DNA of 48,114 nt from Lachnospiraceae bacterium UBA2864 (GTDB lineage Bacteria > Bacillota > Clostridia > Lachnospirales > Lachnospiraceae), in NCBI GenBank assembly GCA_002350525.1, contig DEFA01000021.1, positions 50,679 through 98,792 on the forward strand. Direction: 5' to 3'. A program made the position numbers and the translations under genes. Below are positions 33,327 through 41,952 of the stretch, in pieces; position 1 is the stretch's first letter, and every line of letters starts with the position of its first letter. The notes under the pieces are model-generated. The model was given only the letters and a program-made list of their open reading frames with translations, was not told the origin of the DNA and ran no database searches.

Positions 33327-34782
33327 ATTCCGTTCCCACTCCAATTGCTTCAAATCCGGATTCGGTAACGGTAAACCTGACTCCGTCTTCCGTCTGTGTC
33401 AGCACCCCGCCAAAATCCCTATCATTATTGATCGTTCCCTGATTCGTAGAAAGGTCACTTCCGGAAATATTAGCGTAACAATCGGCATATGTCAATCTGT
33501 AAAAATCGAAACAGAGCTCATAACCTCCTACCTGAGGACTATCCATTGCCACAGAGAGAGTTGTTAAAGGATCACCCTTAAGCACCCATTCACCCATATA
33601 TATGTTATCTGTTTCTCTGTAATAATCCGGGTCACGAGAATCCGGACCTGCACCGTCAGGAGCACCTGTAGTTCCGTCCGGTCCGCTCGGATCCTGATAA
33701 TCTCCGCCCGGTCCGGCTGCATACGGATCAACACCTGCCGGATAGTAATAACCGAATATATCATATACGAGCGGCGTCATCTCTGTAATATCACCGCTTT
33801 CATCTGTCGTAACCTTACATATTCCCGGTATATATCTTCCCGAATGAGCCATATCCTCCATGCCTTTTACGTAATAAGTAACCGCACTCAGAGGATATTC
33901 GCTGTTCGGATAAGTATAACTGATAACCTCTTCATCTTCTCCGTAGAGATTGAGGACCTCCGGGTTGATAAGAATTCTCTGAAGCGTTACACGATCTCCC
34001 ATATCAAACCATGAAACAGCATAAAATGTACTGTTCTTCAGGCGAAGCTCTTCGTTGATATTATTTATTCTGTCCATCTTCGGCTCTTCTTCATTCAGAC
34101 TTCTGAAAACCCAGAATCCGTCATTTGCCGTTCTTTCATAGTTCAGTCCTTCGTAGCTGAACTGTGATTCACCATTACCGATCTCACGAAGAAGAAGCGT
34201 ATCGCAATTCATATTATTTACGAGAATTATCTGGTATGTAGCATAGCTTCCTATCATACTGTCCCCGTATTCAGAAAAACCTAACGTCACATCTCTTCCC
34301 GTAAGCTTTATCAGATTACCGGTACCGGGTATCTCCTCAAAGAGATCATCCAGTTCATAATCAAACGTGATAAATTCTGCGTCATTTCCGCGCATGAAGG
34401 TGACTTCACTCATTTCCGAATTAAATGTAAGAATATCGGGAGTTTCTTCCGGATTCATGATTGCCTGTCCACGCGGTACAAGCTCCCAGGTACCGTCCAG
34501 ATATTCCTTCATATCTTTTCGGGATATGATAAGAGCTTTATCGGTACTAAAGAGATTATCGTCTATAGCAGCTTCTGTGGCAGACTCGGTTGTTTCCTCC
34601 GTGGTCCCTTTGGTTACTTCTTCCGTGGTCGACACGGCTTCCGTCACGGGTTCTTCCGTCTCGGTCTTTATACCCGGCATATTAAAGCCACCGCCGCTTC
34701 CTTCATCCTTCTTATCTTTATCTCCACATCCCATAAGCATCATAAGGCATATTATCGCACAGATTCCCTTAAATCTTCTCAT
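33307..34782 (-). CDS. Lipoprotein of unknown function with a T/E-rich linker
   Basis: The 491-residue protein has a lipoprotein signal: MRRFKGICAIICLMMLMGC with Cys19 as the lipid site, then a Gly-rich patch, then a Thr/Glu/Ala/Val linker (about 40-75) like those in three other surface proteins here. The rest is beta-rich and unrecognised, with a second Gly/Pro/Asp-rich disordered region at about 350-390 (GPGGDYQDPSGPDGTTG). The ATG at 34782 follows GGAGG at seven bases; the TTG upstream is not supported. It lies outside the membrane. The overlap with the Cof-type hydrolase gene suggests co-transcription, without an obvious functional link. Confidence 0.85.
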   Translation of the reverse strand: MRRFKGICAIICLMMLMGCGDKDKKDEGSGGGFNMPGIKTETEEPVTEAVSTTEEVTKGTTEETTESATEAAIDDNLFSTDKALIISRKDMKEYLDGTWELVPRGQAIMNPEETPDILTFNSEMSEVTFMRGNDAEFITFDYELDDLFEEIPGTGNLIKLTGRDVTLGFSEYGDSMIGSYATYQIILVNNMNCDTLLLREIGNGESQFSYEGLNYERTANDGFWVFRSLNEEEPKMDRINNINEELRLKNSTFYAVSWFDMGDRVTLQRILINPEVLNLYGEDEEVISYTYPNSEYPLSAVTYYVKGMEDMAHSGRYIPGICKVTTDESGDITEMTPLVYDIFGYYYPAGVDPYAAGPGGDYQDPSGPDGTTGAPDGAGPDSRDPDYYRETDNIYMGEWVLKGDPLTTLSVAMDSPQVGGYELCFDFYRLTYADCYANISGSDLSTNQGTINNDRDFGGVLTQTEDGVRFTVTESGFEAIGVGTEYEFIRP

Positions 34783-34851
34783 AGGTCCATCCTCCAAAAT
34801 AAAAATGAAATTAATGACATAATTCTTTTAAAAACACGTCCAAACCCCATC

Positions 34852-34880
34852 TTGACAAACGGACTGCTCTCTGTTATGAT
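34852..34880 (+). promoter_or_regulatory. Sigma-A promoter of the 34918 gene
   Basis: TTGACA, 17-base spacer, TATGAT. It overlaps the palindromic operator at 34879-34899. Confidence 0.75.
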
Positions 34881-34900
34881 ATTATCATCTTGATAATATG
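34878..34900 (+). promoter_or_regulatory. Perfect palindromic operator overlapping the -10 and start site
   Basis: Arms ATATTATCA and TGATAATAT (9 bp each) surround three bases. Half-sites and spacing match the operator at 23537-23559, in front of another membrane protein gene. Confidence 0.6.
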
Positions 34901-34917
34901 TTCGTGAGGTGCCGCAT

Positions 34918-35718
34918 ATGTATATAAGAGAAAAAAATCCCGCCCGTGCATTTTTATGGCTTCTTCTGATTCCGGTTATTCTAGTTCTGGACTTTGTAGT
35001 AGTTATGTTGGTAATAAGGATGGATCTGCATATAAACCCTGCCGATGATACGACACATAGCCTGTTCGTAGTCTTAATGTTTTACATCCTGCTTCTTGGT
35101 GTTTTTCTGGGCTTTACTTTTATCGGTTTATTCATCATTACTGCATGGCTGATCTTTAAAACCTATAAGGGCATATCTTTCAGAAATGAATTAGCGCATA
35201 TGCTTGTCATAGCGGATACAAACTCGGAGGAACACCTCCATCAGAATGTATTTAACCCTCAAAAGAAAAGTATAATATTAAATTATGTGATATATCTGAC
35301 CATCGGCGCTGTCATTTTCTATCTCGCGATCCAACGCGCCATAATGATATACACCAATTCCGGCACCTTTTATCTCTGGGACATAGTAATATCTGGTGTT
35401 CTGCTATCCGCCTATTCTGTACTCGCCGTAAAGAATATCAGGAGTATTCCTTCAAGTATCATCTTCCATGATACCGGCATCGAACTGGGTGATAAGGAGA
35501 TCGAATACAAAAATATAGAGATCATCCGCTCTTCATGCAGCATAAAGAATCTGACCGGTCTATTCGGCTGCAGATGTATTACCATATACGGAGATTTCGG
35601 TAAACGAAAGATTCTCATAGGTCAGGATATCATGCATAACAAAGCACTCAGATTAAATCTTCTGACAACCCTGTATCTCGAAGCTAAAAAGCATGATAAG
35701 CTTATAAATATATCATGA
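34918..35718 (+). CDS. Four-helix membrane protein of unknown function
   Basis: The 266-residue protein begins MYIREKNPARAF and has about four hydrophobic helices: residues 12-35, 48-80 (long), 118-140 and 150-172. The last 90 residues are soluble and alternate strands and turns (IIFHDTGIELGDKEIEYKNIEIIR, then RCITIYGDFGKRKILIGQDI), in the style of bacterial PH-like domains, though I am not certain. It is presumably cytoplasmic. The ATG at 34918 has GTGAGGTG ahead; the GTG at 34909 is less likely. Strong promoter and operator precede it. No family name is claimed. Confidence 0.75.
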   Translation: MYIREKNPARAFLWLLLIPVILVLDFVVVMLVIRMDLHINPADDTTHSLFVVLMFYILLLGVFLGFTFIGLFIITAWLIFKTYKGISFRNELAHMLVIADTNSEEHLHQNVFNPQKKSIILNYVIYLTIGAVIFYLAIQRAIMIYTNSGTFYLWDIVISGVLLSAYSVLAVKNIRSIPSSIIFHDTGIELGDKEIEYKNIEIIRSSCSIKNLTGLFGCRCITIYGDFGKRKILIGQDIMHNKALRLNLLTTLYLEAKKHDKLINIS

Positions 35719-35771
35719 TCTGTCGGCACTGTATGAAGTTTCCACCATTCGATCTAAAGAGATTCTGGGGG

Positions 35772-36632
35772 TTAATTTCCCAATTTCGAAATACTGCTCG
35801 TCAGTGCCTCCTTGGCTTTACTCTCCGATGTAGCGGATGCAGAGTAAACTCCCATATAGTTCGCCTTAAATGTATAATACTGAACCAGACTCAGGCTCTG
35901 CGGAACACCTGCCATGGTTCCGGTTATCCTGAAACCTTCACAGGTTTCGCCGGCCAGTGTTATGGTATCTCTTTCTATACTGGAAACACTGATACCCTGG
36001 CTTTCCATTTCCCTTTTAAATTCTTCTTTAAGAGTATCGAGCATCTTGTCAAATTTTGTGCTTGATTCTGCTACATTGTACGGAGTCTGCTGTACCGAAA
36101 AGGCGATTATTGCTATATCCTTTTGGTTTTCAGCTTGCAGTTCCGTAACAAGCTGGCCCGACTCAAGTGTCTTCTTCTCAGCTTCGGCATCATATGCATA
36201 TTTTTTTGCTTCATAGTTCGAACCCAGACTTATCTTGATTTCGAAAAATTCATTCTTAAATTCCTGATCATTGTAGGTTCCCGGTATATATTCGGCTTTT
36301 CCGTAAAGCTTCTTATACTTATCAAGTCCTACAAATATGACAACTCCTATAACCAGAGCGACCATGATGAATATGATCACCTTCGTCATACCGGTGGTGT
36401 TCTGTACCGCTGATTTTGCATACGAAACCGGTGAAGGAATATCATAATCCATGTTAAGTCCCGCAGGTTCCCTGTAATTAGTATTCACGGGATCTCCGTA
36501 ATTACTGTTTGCGGGGCCTCCATAGCTATTGTTCGCAGGACCGCCGTAATTATTATTCGCAGGACCGCCATAGGTGTTATTTCCCTGTCCACCTGATGAA
36601 TTGATATCATTATCATCGCTTTTAAGCTGCAT
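35772..36632 (-). CDS. Membrane protein with an octapeptide-repeat N terminus (GGPANNNY type)
   Basis: The 286-residue protein has a disordered Asn/Gly/Tyr/Pro-rich region (about residues 10-55) with four copies of an eight-residue unit, then a transmembrane helix at about 82-103 and a C-terminal globular domain of about 180 residues. The latter has the feel of PsbP/DcrB-like surface domains (YNDQEFKNEFFEIKISLGSN, later ITLAGETCEGFRITGTMAG), but I do not assign a family. The ATG at 36632 has GGAGGAG at six bases; the ATG at 36638 would be too close. It follows a HAD phosphatase gene by about 33 bases. Confidence 0.8.
   Translation of the reverse strand: MQLKSDDNDINSSGGQGNNTYGGPANNNYGGPANNSYGGPANSNYGDPVNTNYREPAGLNMDYDIPSPVSYAKSAVQNTTGMTKVIIFIMVALVIGVVIFVGLDKYKKLYGKAEYIPGTYNDQEFKNEFFEIKISLGSNYEAKKYAYDAEAEKKTLESGQLVTELQAENQKDIAIIAFSVQQTPYNVAESSTKFDKMLDTLKEEFKREMESQGISVSSIERDTITLAGETCEGFRITGTMAGVPQSLSLVQYYTFKANYMGVYSASATSESKAKEALTSSISKLGN
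36490..36585 (-). repeat. Four 24-base in-gene tandem repeats
   Basis: Units at 36490-36513, 36514-36537, 36538-36561 and 36562-36585 are imperfect copies encoding an eight-residue G-G/D-P-A/V-N-x-N/S-Y type repeat. Variation between units is mostly at single bases. It lies within the gene at 35772-36632. Confidence 0.85.
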
Positions 36633-36665
36633 CTCCATCTCCTCCCATACACATTAATACTTTTA

Positions 36666-37325
36666 TTATATTCGCTCGAAATATTCTTTTACATCAAGCA
36701 ATGAAGACATTACCTTTCCGGCAAGACCTCTTATCTCCTCATCCGGCTGCAGTATATCCGGCACCATTATGGAAAATCCGCCTGAGGCTTTTGCTGCTCT
36801 TATTCCGTTAAACGAATCCTCTATTATACAGCATTCGTCCGGTTTACATCCCAAAACTTCCATAGCCTTAAGAAAGCTGTCCGGTTCCGGCTTGCTTCTC
36901 TCTATCATATCTCCGCCTACAACTTCATCAAAAAATGGAAGCAGTCCGGCATCACCGAGTTCTCTTTTAACCGTATCAGTTCTTGTAGAAGAAGCAATGG
37001 CTGTTTTAATACCCTGAGCTTTAAGGTATTCCAGCAGTTCTCTCACTCCTGTCTTGATCGGAATATTTCCGCCCATGGTCTTCTCTTTAAAGAGTGCCGC
37101 AGCTCCCTCCCACAGTTCTTCCAGCGGGAAATCCGGTCCGAAGCTTTCTCTCATTATGAGCTTCGTCTGTTCCATAGTTACACCGATACACTTATGGCTG
37201 ACTTCTTCAATCTTATCCAGGTCGTTATAACCGTATTTCTTCGCAACTTCCTTGTTGCAGTCTATATATAGTCTCTCCGAATCAAAGATGACTCCGTCCA
37301 TATCAAAAATTACATATTTAAACAT
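36666..37325 (-). CDS. HAD-family phosphatase, beta-phosphoglucomutase-like
   Basis: The 219-residue protein is a subfamily I HAD enzyme with a helical cap. Motif I is IFDMDGVIFDSE (Asp8 nucleophile, Asp10 acid/base), motif II includes IASSTRTDTVKREL, and the Mg2+ motif is IEDSFNGIRAAKASG. It resembles beta-phosphoglucomutase and sugar-phosphate phosphatases; without sugar-metabolism neighbours the substrate is open. AGGAGAATCAG precedes the ATG. The membrane protein gene with octapeptide repeats follows. Confidence 0.9.
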   Translation of the reverse strand: MFKYVIFDMDGVIFDSERLYIDCNKEVAKKYGYNDLDKIEEVSHKCIGVTMEQTKLIMRESFGPDFPLEELWEGAAALFKEKTMGGNIPIKTGVRELLEYLKAQGIKTAIASSTRTDTVKRELGDAGLLPFFDEVVGGDMIERSKPEPDSFLKAMEVLGCKPDECCIIEDSFNGIRAAKASGGFSIMVPDILQPDEEIRGLAGKVMSSLLDVKEYFERI

Positions 37326-37444
37326 CTGATTCTCCTAAATAAAATATATGTCACCTATTATATCATTATTTTTTTGTGCTATGCAATCATAACAGCCAAT
37401 GCCGAGTCGGAGTTTTATCTCAGGTAATACGGAAAAAAGCAACA

Positions 37445-37473
37445 TTGATTAAACTCTTTCGAAGCCTTATTAT
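37445..37473 (+). promoter_or_regulatory. Promoter that would give a leaderless histidine kinase mRNA
   Basis: TTGATT, 17-base spacer, then TATTAT ending at 37473. The ATG at 37480 begins seven bases after the -10 end, exactly where transcription normally starts. No Shine-Dalgarno sequence is present. Confidence 0.55.
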
Positions 37474-37479
37474 ATACAC

Positions 37480-38619
37480 ATGGGTAGAATAATAGATAAA
37501 ATCTTAATATTCCTTCTTACGCTGATTTCGATCTTTCAGGTTTTGAGCGGTATGACAAGGCTTACGGTGATATATCTGTCACTTGCCGTCATTGCGGTAA
37601 ACTATTACCTGCTTACCGAAAACCGTTCGGATTTTGCCGTAAAACTCACAGGCGTAAAAGAACATGTATCATTCATTCTGGAAATACTCTGCATGCTTGT
37701 TATCATTATATTTCCCGAAGCGGCAGTCACTGTTCCGAACGTTATATATGACAGTATGAAGAGCAGAAATTATATAGCTCTCGGTATGGGTATCATAAAC
37801 CTGATCCTGCTATATCCTAACGTAAACATATATCTTTTTCTGTTTACGGTTCTGATAAGTCTTCTTGCCATATATTTATGCATAAATAGCGAACATACGG
37901 CTGTTCTTGCTTACAACTTTCACCGTCTCAGAGACGACAGCAGTGAGAAGAGTGAGCGTCTTCTGAGTCAGAATCTCAGTCTGGAAAAGGCAAAAGACAA
38001 TGAGATATATACGGCACAGCTTTCCGAACGTAACCGCATCGCCAGAGAGATCCATGATAATGTCGGCCATATTCTCTCGAGAGCACTTCTTCAGACAGGC
38101 GCAATGCTGGCTATCCATAAGGAAGAACCTGTCTCCGCCGAACTTGCGGATCTTCGTTCCACACTTGATACGGCCATGAATAACATAAGAAGCAGCGTGC
38201 ATGATCTGCATGATGAGTCCATTGATCTGAAAGCCGGTATAAATCAGATGACGGAGCTTCTACGTAACAGCGGACGCTTTAATGTACATGTGGAGATAGA
38301 TACCGAACATGATATGCCCCGCGATATCAAATATGCTATTTTAGGTATAACCAAAGAATGTATAACCAATATTCATAAGCACAGCAGAAATCCGGAGGTT
38401 GATATCAAAATTATCGAACATCCGTCCATGTACCAGATTGTGATCCACGATTATGATACACAATCCGGCACACACACGGAAAAACCCGCCTCTCCGGAAA
38501 TATCCTCAAACGGAATCGGACTATCCAACATACGTTCCAGAGTCGATTCTCTGGGCGGTAAACTCAGCATAACGACAGATGACGGGTTCCGGGTATTTGT
38601 TACTATCCCTATAAACTGA
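37480..38619 (+). CDS. NarL-type sensor histidine kinase (HisKA_3)
   Basis: The 379-residue kinase has about five hydrophobic helices in residues 5-135, no large external domain, a coiled stretch at about 150-180, then the HisKA_3 dimerisation domain with phosphoacceptor His192 in RNRIAREIHDNVGH. The ATP domain ends the protein, with an N box near ECITNIHKH and G box GIGLSNIRSRVDSLGGKL. Kinases with short membrane helices only, beside an ABC-2 exporter, often sense membrane-active compounds. The partner regulator follows after 20 bases. The start lacks a ribosome binding site. Confidence 0.9.
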   Translation: MGRIIDKILIFLLTLISIFQVLSGMTRLTVIYLSLAVIAVNYYLLTENRSDFAVKLTGVKEHVSFILEILCMLVIIIFPEAAVTVPNVIYDSMKSRNYIALGMGIINLILLYPNVNIYLFLFTVLISLLAIYLCINSEHTAVLAYNFHRLRDDSSEKSERLLSQNLSLEKAKDNEIYTAQLSERNRIAREIHDNVGHILSRALLQTGAMLAIHKEEPVSAELADLRSTLDTAMNNIRSSVHDLHDESIDLKAGINQMTELLRNSGRFNVHVEIDTEHDMPRDIKYAILGITKECITNIHKHSRNPEVDIKIIEHPSMYQIVIHDYDTQSGTHTEKPASPEISSNGIGLSNIRSRVDSLGGKLSITTDDGFRVFVTIPIN

Positions 38620-38639
38620 TAACAGAAAGGTATGGACAG

Positions 38640-39272
38640 ATGAAAATAATCGTAGTAGATGATGACAGACTTGTAGCAGTTTCACTTAAGACCATAATCG
38701 AAGCGGAAAAAGGCATGGAAGTTCTTGCCGTAGCCGGCAGCGGTGAAGAAGCAGTCTCTCTTTACAGAGAACTCCGTCCCGATATTCTTCTTACCGATAT
38801 CCGTATGGAAGGAATGACCGGACTTGCCGCAGGCGAGGCGATCCTTTCGGAATTTCCGGACGCAAAGATACTCTATCTGACAACCTTCAACGATGATGAA
38901 TATATAATCAAGGCACTTTCGATAGGTGCCAAGGGCTATATCATAAAGCAGGACTTTGATTCCATAGTTCCTTCACTCAAAGCCGTTTACGGCGGCCAGA
39001 CCGTCTTCGGAAGTGAAGTAACGGAGAAGCTTCTCTCGCGCACCGAACAAGGCACTTCAACCGAAGGCCACTTTGACTATGAGCATTTCGGTCTTTCCGA
39101 TCAGGAATATGCGATCGTAAAATGCGTGGCAGACGGCCTCTCAAACAAAGAAATCGCGGACAATCTCTTCCTCTCGGAAGGAACCGTCCGCAATTATATA
39201 AGTACCGTTCTCAGCAAGCTTGATCTCCGCGACAGAACCAATCTTGCGATATTCTATTATAAGAATCTTTAA
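38640..39272 (+). CDS. NarL/FixJ-type response regulator
   Basis: The 210-residue protein has a receiver domain with the acidic pocket VVDDDR, phospho-acceptor Asp53 in LLTDIRM, a conserved Thr in LTTFND and Lys in YIIKQ, and a LuxR-type helix-turn-helix at the C terminus (LSDQEYAIVKCVADGLSNKEIADNLFLSEGTVRNYIS region). It is the partner of the histidine kinase and probably regulates the ABC exporter genes that face it. AGAAAGG precedes the ATG. A terminator separates it from the convergent exporter operon. Confidence 0.93.
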   Translation: MKIIVVDDDRLVAVSLKTIIEAEKGMEVLAVAGSGEEAVSLYRELRPDILLTDIRMEGMTGLAAGEAILSEFPDAKILYLTTFNDDEYIIKALSIGAKGYIIKQDFDSIVPSLKAVYGGQTVFGSEVTEKLLSRTEQGTSTEGHFDYEHFGLSDQEYAIVKCVADGLSNKEIADNLFLSEGTVRNYISTVLSKLDLRDRTNLAIFYYKNL

Positions 39273-39276
39273 CTTC

Positions 39277-39308
39277 AAGCGGCAGGCTGTCTTGCCGCTT
39301 TTTGTTTT
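39277..39308 (+). terminator. Terminator between the response regulator and the ABC operon
   Basis: AAGCGGCA pairs with TGCCGCTT around eight bases, followed by TTTGTTTTAT. The A-run on the other side could help termination of the convergent transcript. Confidence 0.85.
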
Positions 39309-40494
39309 ATCCTCTTGCTCTTTCCTTGAAGAAACGTGTAAATGCAAGTCCGATCGCCAGACACGTAATTCCAAATAACAGCTGAAGTCCGTAGCATTCG
39401 ATAACATCGGATAATCCCGCTCCTTCATACCAGATACGTCTTGATGCTATGGAATACCAGTAATTCGGAATGAACTGGCCTATTTTTGCGACCTTATCAC
39501 CCATTATATCCAGTTCCACAAAAGTTCCGCCGAGGAAACTGAAAGAAAGTCCTATTATATTTGTTAAAAACGCTGATGTGTTAGGAGCACCCTTTTTGTT
39601 GATTCCGATAGGCAGGCTTGAAATCATTGAAAGCAGCATAGTTATCGAGATTGCATATACAGCCACATTCAGTACCGCAAGCCACCACATTTTCGTGAAC
39701 AGAAATCTGGTTCCGTCTGCGCTTGTTGCGATTGCAATAAGTAAAGTAACTACGATAAGAGCGACCGTTGCGGCTCCCATGATCAGGAACACATTTCTCT
39801 TTGCGAGGCTCGTTGCGGAGATTGCCGATCTGTCTCGCTTCTCCTTATCATTAAAGCTGATAATGACCGGAAGCAGCTGTGAGAAGATGATCGACAGAAT
39901 TCCGAACGGAAGGAAGATAAATGCGGTATATGATCTTATCGCCGGCTGAATCTCTCTTTCCTTCATAGTTACAAACTGTGAGCTGTCAAGAGAGACGGAT
40001 GTTCTTTCTGCGGCTTCTTCCACGCTGAAGCCCGAGCTCATATAACCCCTCATACCGTTCAGGAAATCGTTCATCTGCATATTGATGAATATTCCTCTCG
40101 GAAGAGATTCGTCATAGATACATTTGAGAAGAGTCGTAACTTCGATTTCATCCTTATTCTCAACCAGTCTGTTGAAGCTGTCTCCGAAACCTTCCGGAAT
40201 CTCTATATATTCCGCTATACGCCAGTAATACATAAGATCCTTTAACTGATCATCGGTAAGCTCGTCCTTCTTGATGTTATGGGCATTGTCCAGATATGAA
40301 TAGAGCGCCTGAGATATCTCGGAATTATCTTTATCTACAACAACTATCGGATATTTATCCATGGTTATCTGATTAGGCTCTGTATTCTTTGAAAGTACAA
40401 GAGCCGTCAGCATTACAAGTGTTATGGAAACATACATTATGAGGCTCAGCTTATAGTGTCTGAGTACTTTGAAGAATGACTTATAAACTTGCAT
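39307..40494 (-). CDS. ABC-2 type transporter permease (second subunit)
   Basis: The 395-residue protein has one N-terminal helix (about 15-35), an extracytoplasmic domain of about 150 residues, and five to six helices in the C-terminal half, the ABC-2_membrane_3 / YhgE-like layout. GGAGGAAACAG precedes the ATG at 40494, which overlaps the end of the other permease gene by 14 bases, so the two are translated together. It is the last gene of an ATPase-permease-permease operon. The ABC substrate cannot be read from sequence. Confidence 0.88.
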   Translation of the reverse strand: MQVYKSFFKVLRHYKLSLIMYVSITLVMLTALVLSKNTEPNQITMDKYPIVVVDKDNSEISQALYSYLDNAHNIKKDELTDDQLKDLMYYWRIAEYIEIPEGFGDSFNRLVENKDEIEVTTLLKCIYDESLPRGIFINMQMNDFLNGMRGYMSSGFSVEEAAERTSVSLDSSQFVTMKEREIQPAIRSYTAFIFLPFGILSIIFSQLLPVIISFNDKEKRDRSAISATSLAKRNVFLIMGAATVALIVVTLLIAIATSADGTRFLFTKMWWLAVLNVAVYAISITMLLSMISSLPIGINKKGAPNTSAFLTNIIGLSFSFLGGTFVELDIMGDKVAKIGQFIPNYWYSIASRRIWYEGAGLSDVIECYGLQLLFGITCLAIGLAFTRFFKERARG

Positions 40495-41893
40495 ACTGTT
40501 TCCTCCTCGAACATGCAATTCCGACTGCCATACATACTACAGTCATTATTGCAACAACACCCATTGTTCTGTAATATCTCTCACCGACTCCGTAAAGATT
40601 GAGTGAGAGGAATGTATCGGTTAATACTGCCGAAGGATTGATCCTGTTGAAAAGCGGAAATTTCTCTTCGATAATAGCTTTCATATCCGGATACATGAGA
40701 CCTGACATGAATCCTCCGCCTACGGTTATTATCAGAAGTATGGTTTCTTTTACTTCTTCCTTTGCCGTTCCCAGATGTCCTACCATATATCCTATCGATA
40801 CACCGAGCAGCGATGAGACTGCTGTAGTTGCATAGATTGCCGTGATATCTCCTCCGAATCTGATATTAAGCACCTTCATATAGTAAGTCAGTGCAAACAT
40901 CAGGATGGTCACCTGAGTGATGGTGACTGCAACAAACTGAGCCAGTTCAAAGACAACTTTGTTGACCGGTGATACATCTATTCTTATTCCTTCGGTTGAC
41001 TGATTTGCCTGATTATGAACCACCGTGCTCATTGAAGCGTTTGCACCCATCAGACATATCATTGCTATAAGATTATAGAAATAAGCAACGAAAGGATCTT
41101 TATTCTCTCCCGCAAGTCCCGATGATTCAACGAAATCCGCATTACTCAGCTTCTCATCAAGTATACTGTCCATGCTGTCATATTCCGCTGACAGTTCGTC
41201 ATCATTCATGACTGTGATGACCATATCCATCTGTCTTCTGTAGGTGCTGATAATACTTGTGAGAATGCTTTCGCTCGTTCCGTTATCATATACCATAAGG
41301 GAAATGTCATTAAGTCCGGAAACCGTTATTATTCCGCTTATATCGCCATTCTCGAGAAGCGACTCGGCTTCCTCCTGCGACTTAACCTCGACTCTTTCTA
41401 TCATAGGTTTTCCGCCATCATACTTAAGGTCATCCAGTACCTCTATAAAAGGCATATCTTTCTCTGAAATGTTTTTCACTTCATCGCTTACATATTTCCC
41501 GGGAAAGACATCGAAGCTTACATTTCTCAGATCATCAAAGGTTTCCACCGAATTAAGAGCCTCTTCAAATTCTTCACTGATCGGATTATCCATCTCCGGA
41601 GCGGTACCCTTTGCCTCAGCCACAGCTATGGCTTCCTGATATGCAGCAACATCTTCCTCGAGTGTAGTCTCACCGAGTGAGGAAAAAGCCTGCATAACCT
41701 TATATTCTTCTATAGCGGCATCATCAACTATTACCGCAACCGGAATAGTCTTAGTCTGCTCACTGTCATATATTGTTCTGAAGGCAAATGCGAAAAGCGT
41801 GCCAAGTGCGATCGGGAAGAAAAGTGTCCAGAACAGATACTGTTTACTTCTCAGCCCTGATTTTATCTGCATTAATAAAACTCGTCCAAACAT
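40481..41893 (-). CDS. ABC-2 type transporter permease (first subunit)
   Basis: This 470-residue protein has the same plan as its neighbour: an N-terminal helix (about 20-38), a long acidic external domain (about 200 residues) and six helices in the C-terminal half (TVVHNQANQSTEGIRIDVSP precedes the membrane block). The ATG at 41893 follows AGAGGA at seven bases; a GTG seven codons upstream is less likely. It follows the ATPase gene by about 60 bases. Pairs of such permeases with one ATPase are found in LnrLMN-like exporters. Confidence 0.88.
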   Translation of the reverse strand: MFGRVLLMQIKSGLRSKQYLFWTLFFPIALGTLFAFAFRTIYDSEQTKTIPVAVIVDDAAIEEYKVMQAFSSLGETTLEEDVAAYQEAIAVAEAKGTAPEMDNPISEEFEEALNSVETFDDLRNVSFDVFPGKYVSDEVKNISEKDMPFIEVLDDLKYDGGKPMIERVEVKSQEEAESLLENGDISGIITVSGLNDISLMVYDNGTSESILTSIISTYRRQMDMVITVMNDDELSAEYDSMDSILDEKLSNADFVESSGLAGENKDPFVAYFYNLIAMICLMGANASMSTVVHNQANQSTEGIRIDVSPVNKVVFELAQFVAVTITQVTILMFALTYYMKVLNIRFGGDITAIYATTAVSSLLGVSIGYMVGHLGTAKEEVKETILLIITVGGGFMSGLMYPDMKAIIEEKFPLFNRINPSAVLTDTFLSLNLYGVGERYYRTMGVVAIMTVVCMAVGIACSRRKQYASL

Positions 41894-41952
41894 ATCATTA
41901 TCCTCTATATTCACTGTCTGTTTCGGTTAACTGCCTGCGTATCCGAGCCGCC

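Noticed and set aside
36490..36585. A CRISPR-like array
   Set aside because: The 24-base repeats are contiguous with no spacers, keep a reading frame and sit inside a gene; no cas genes are present.
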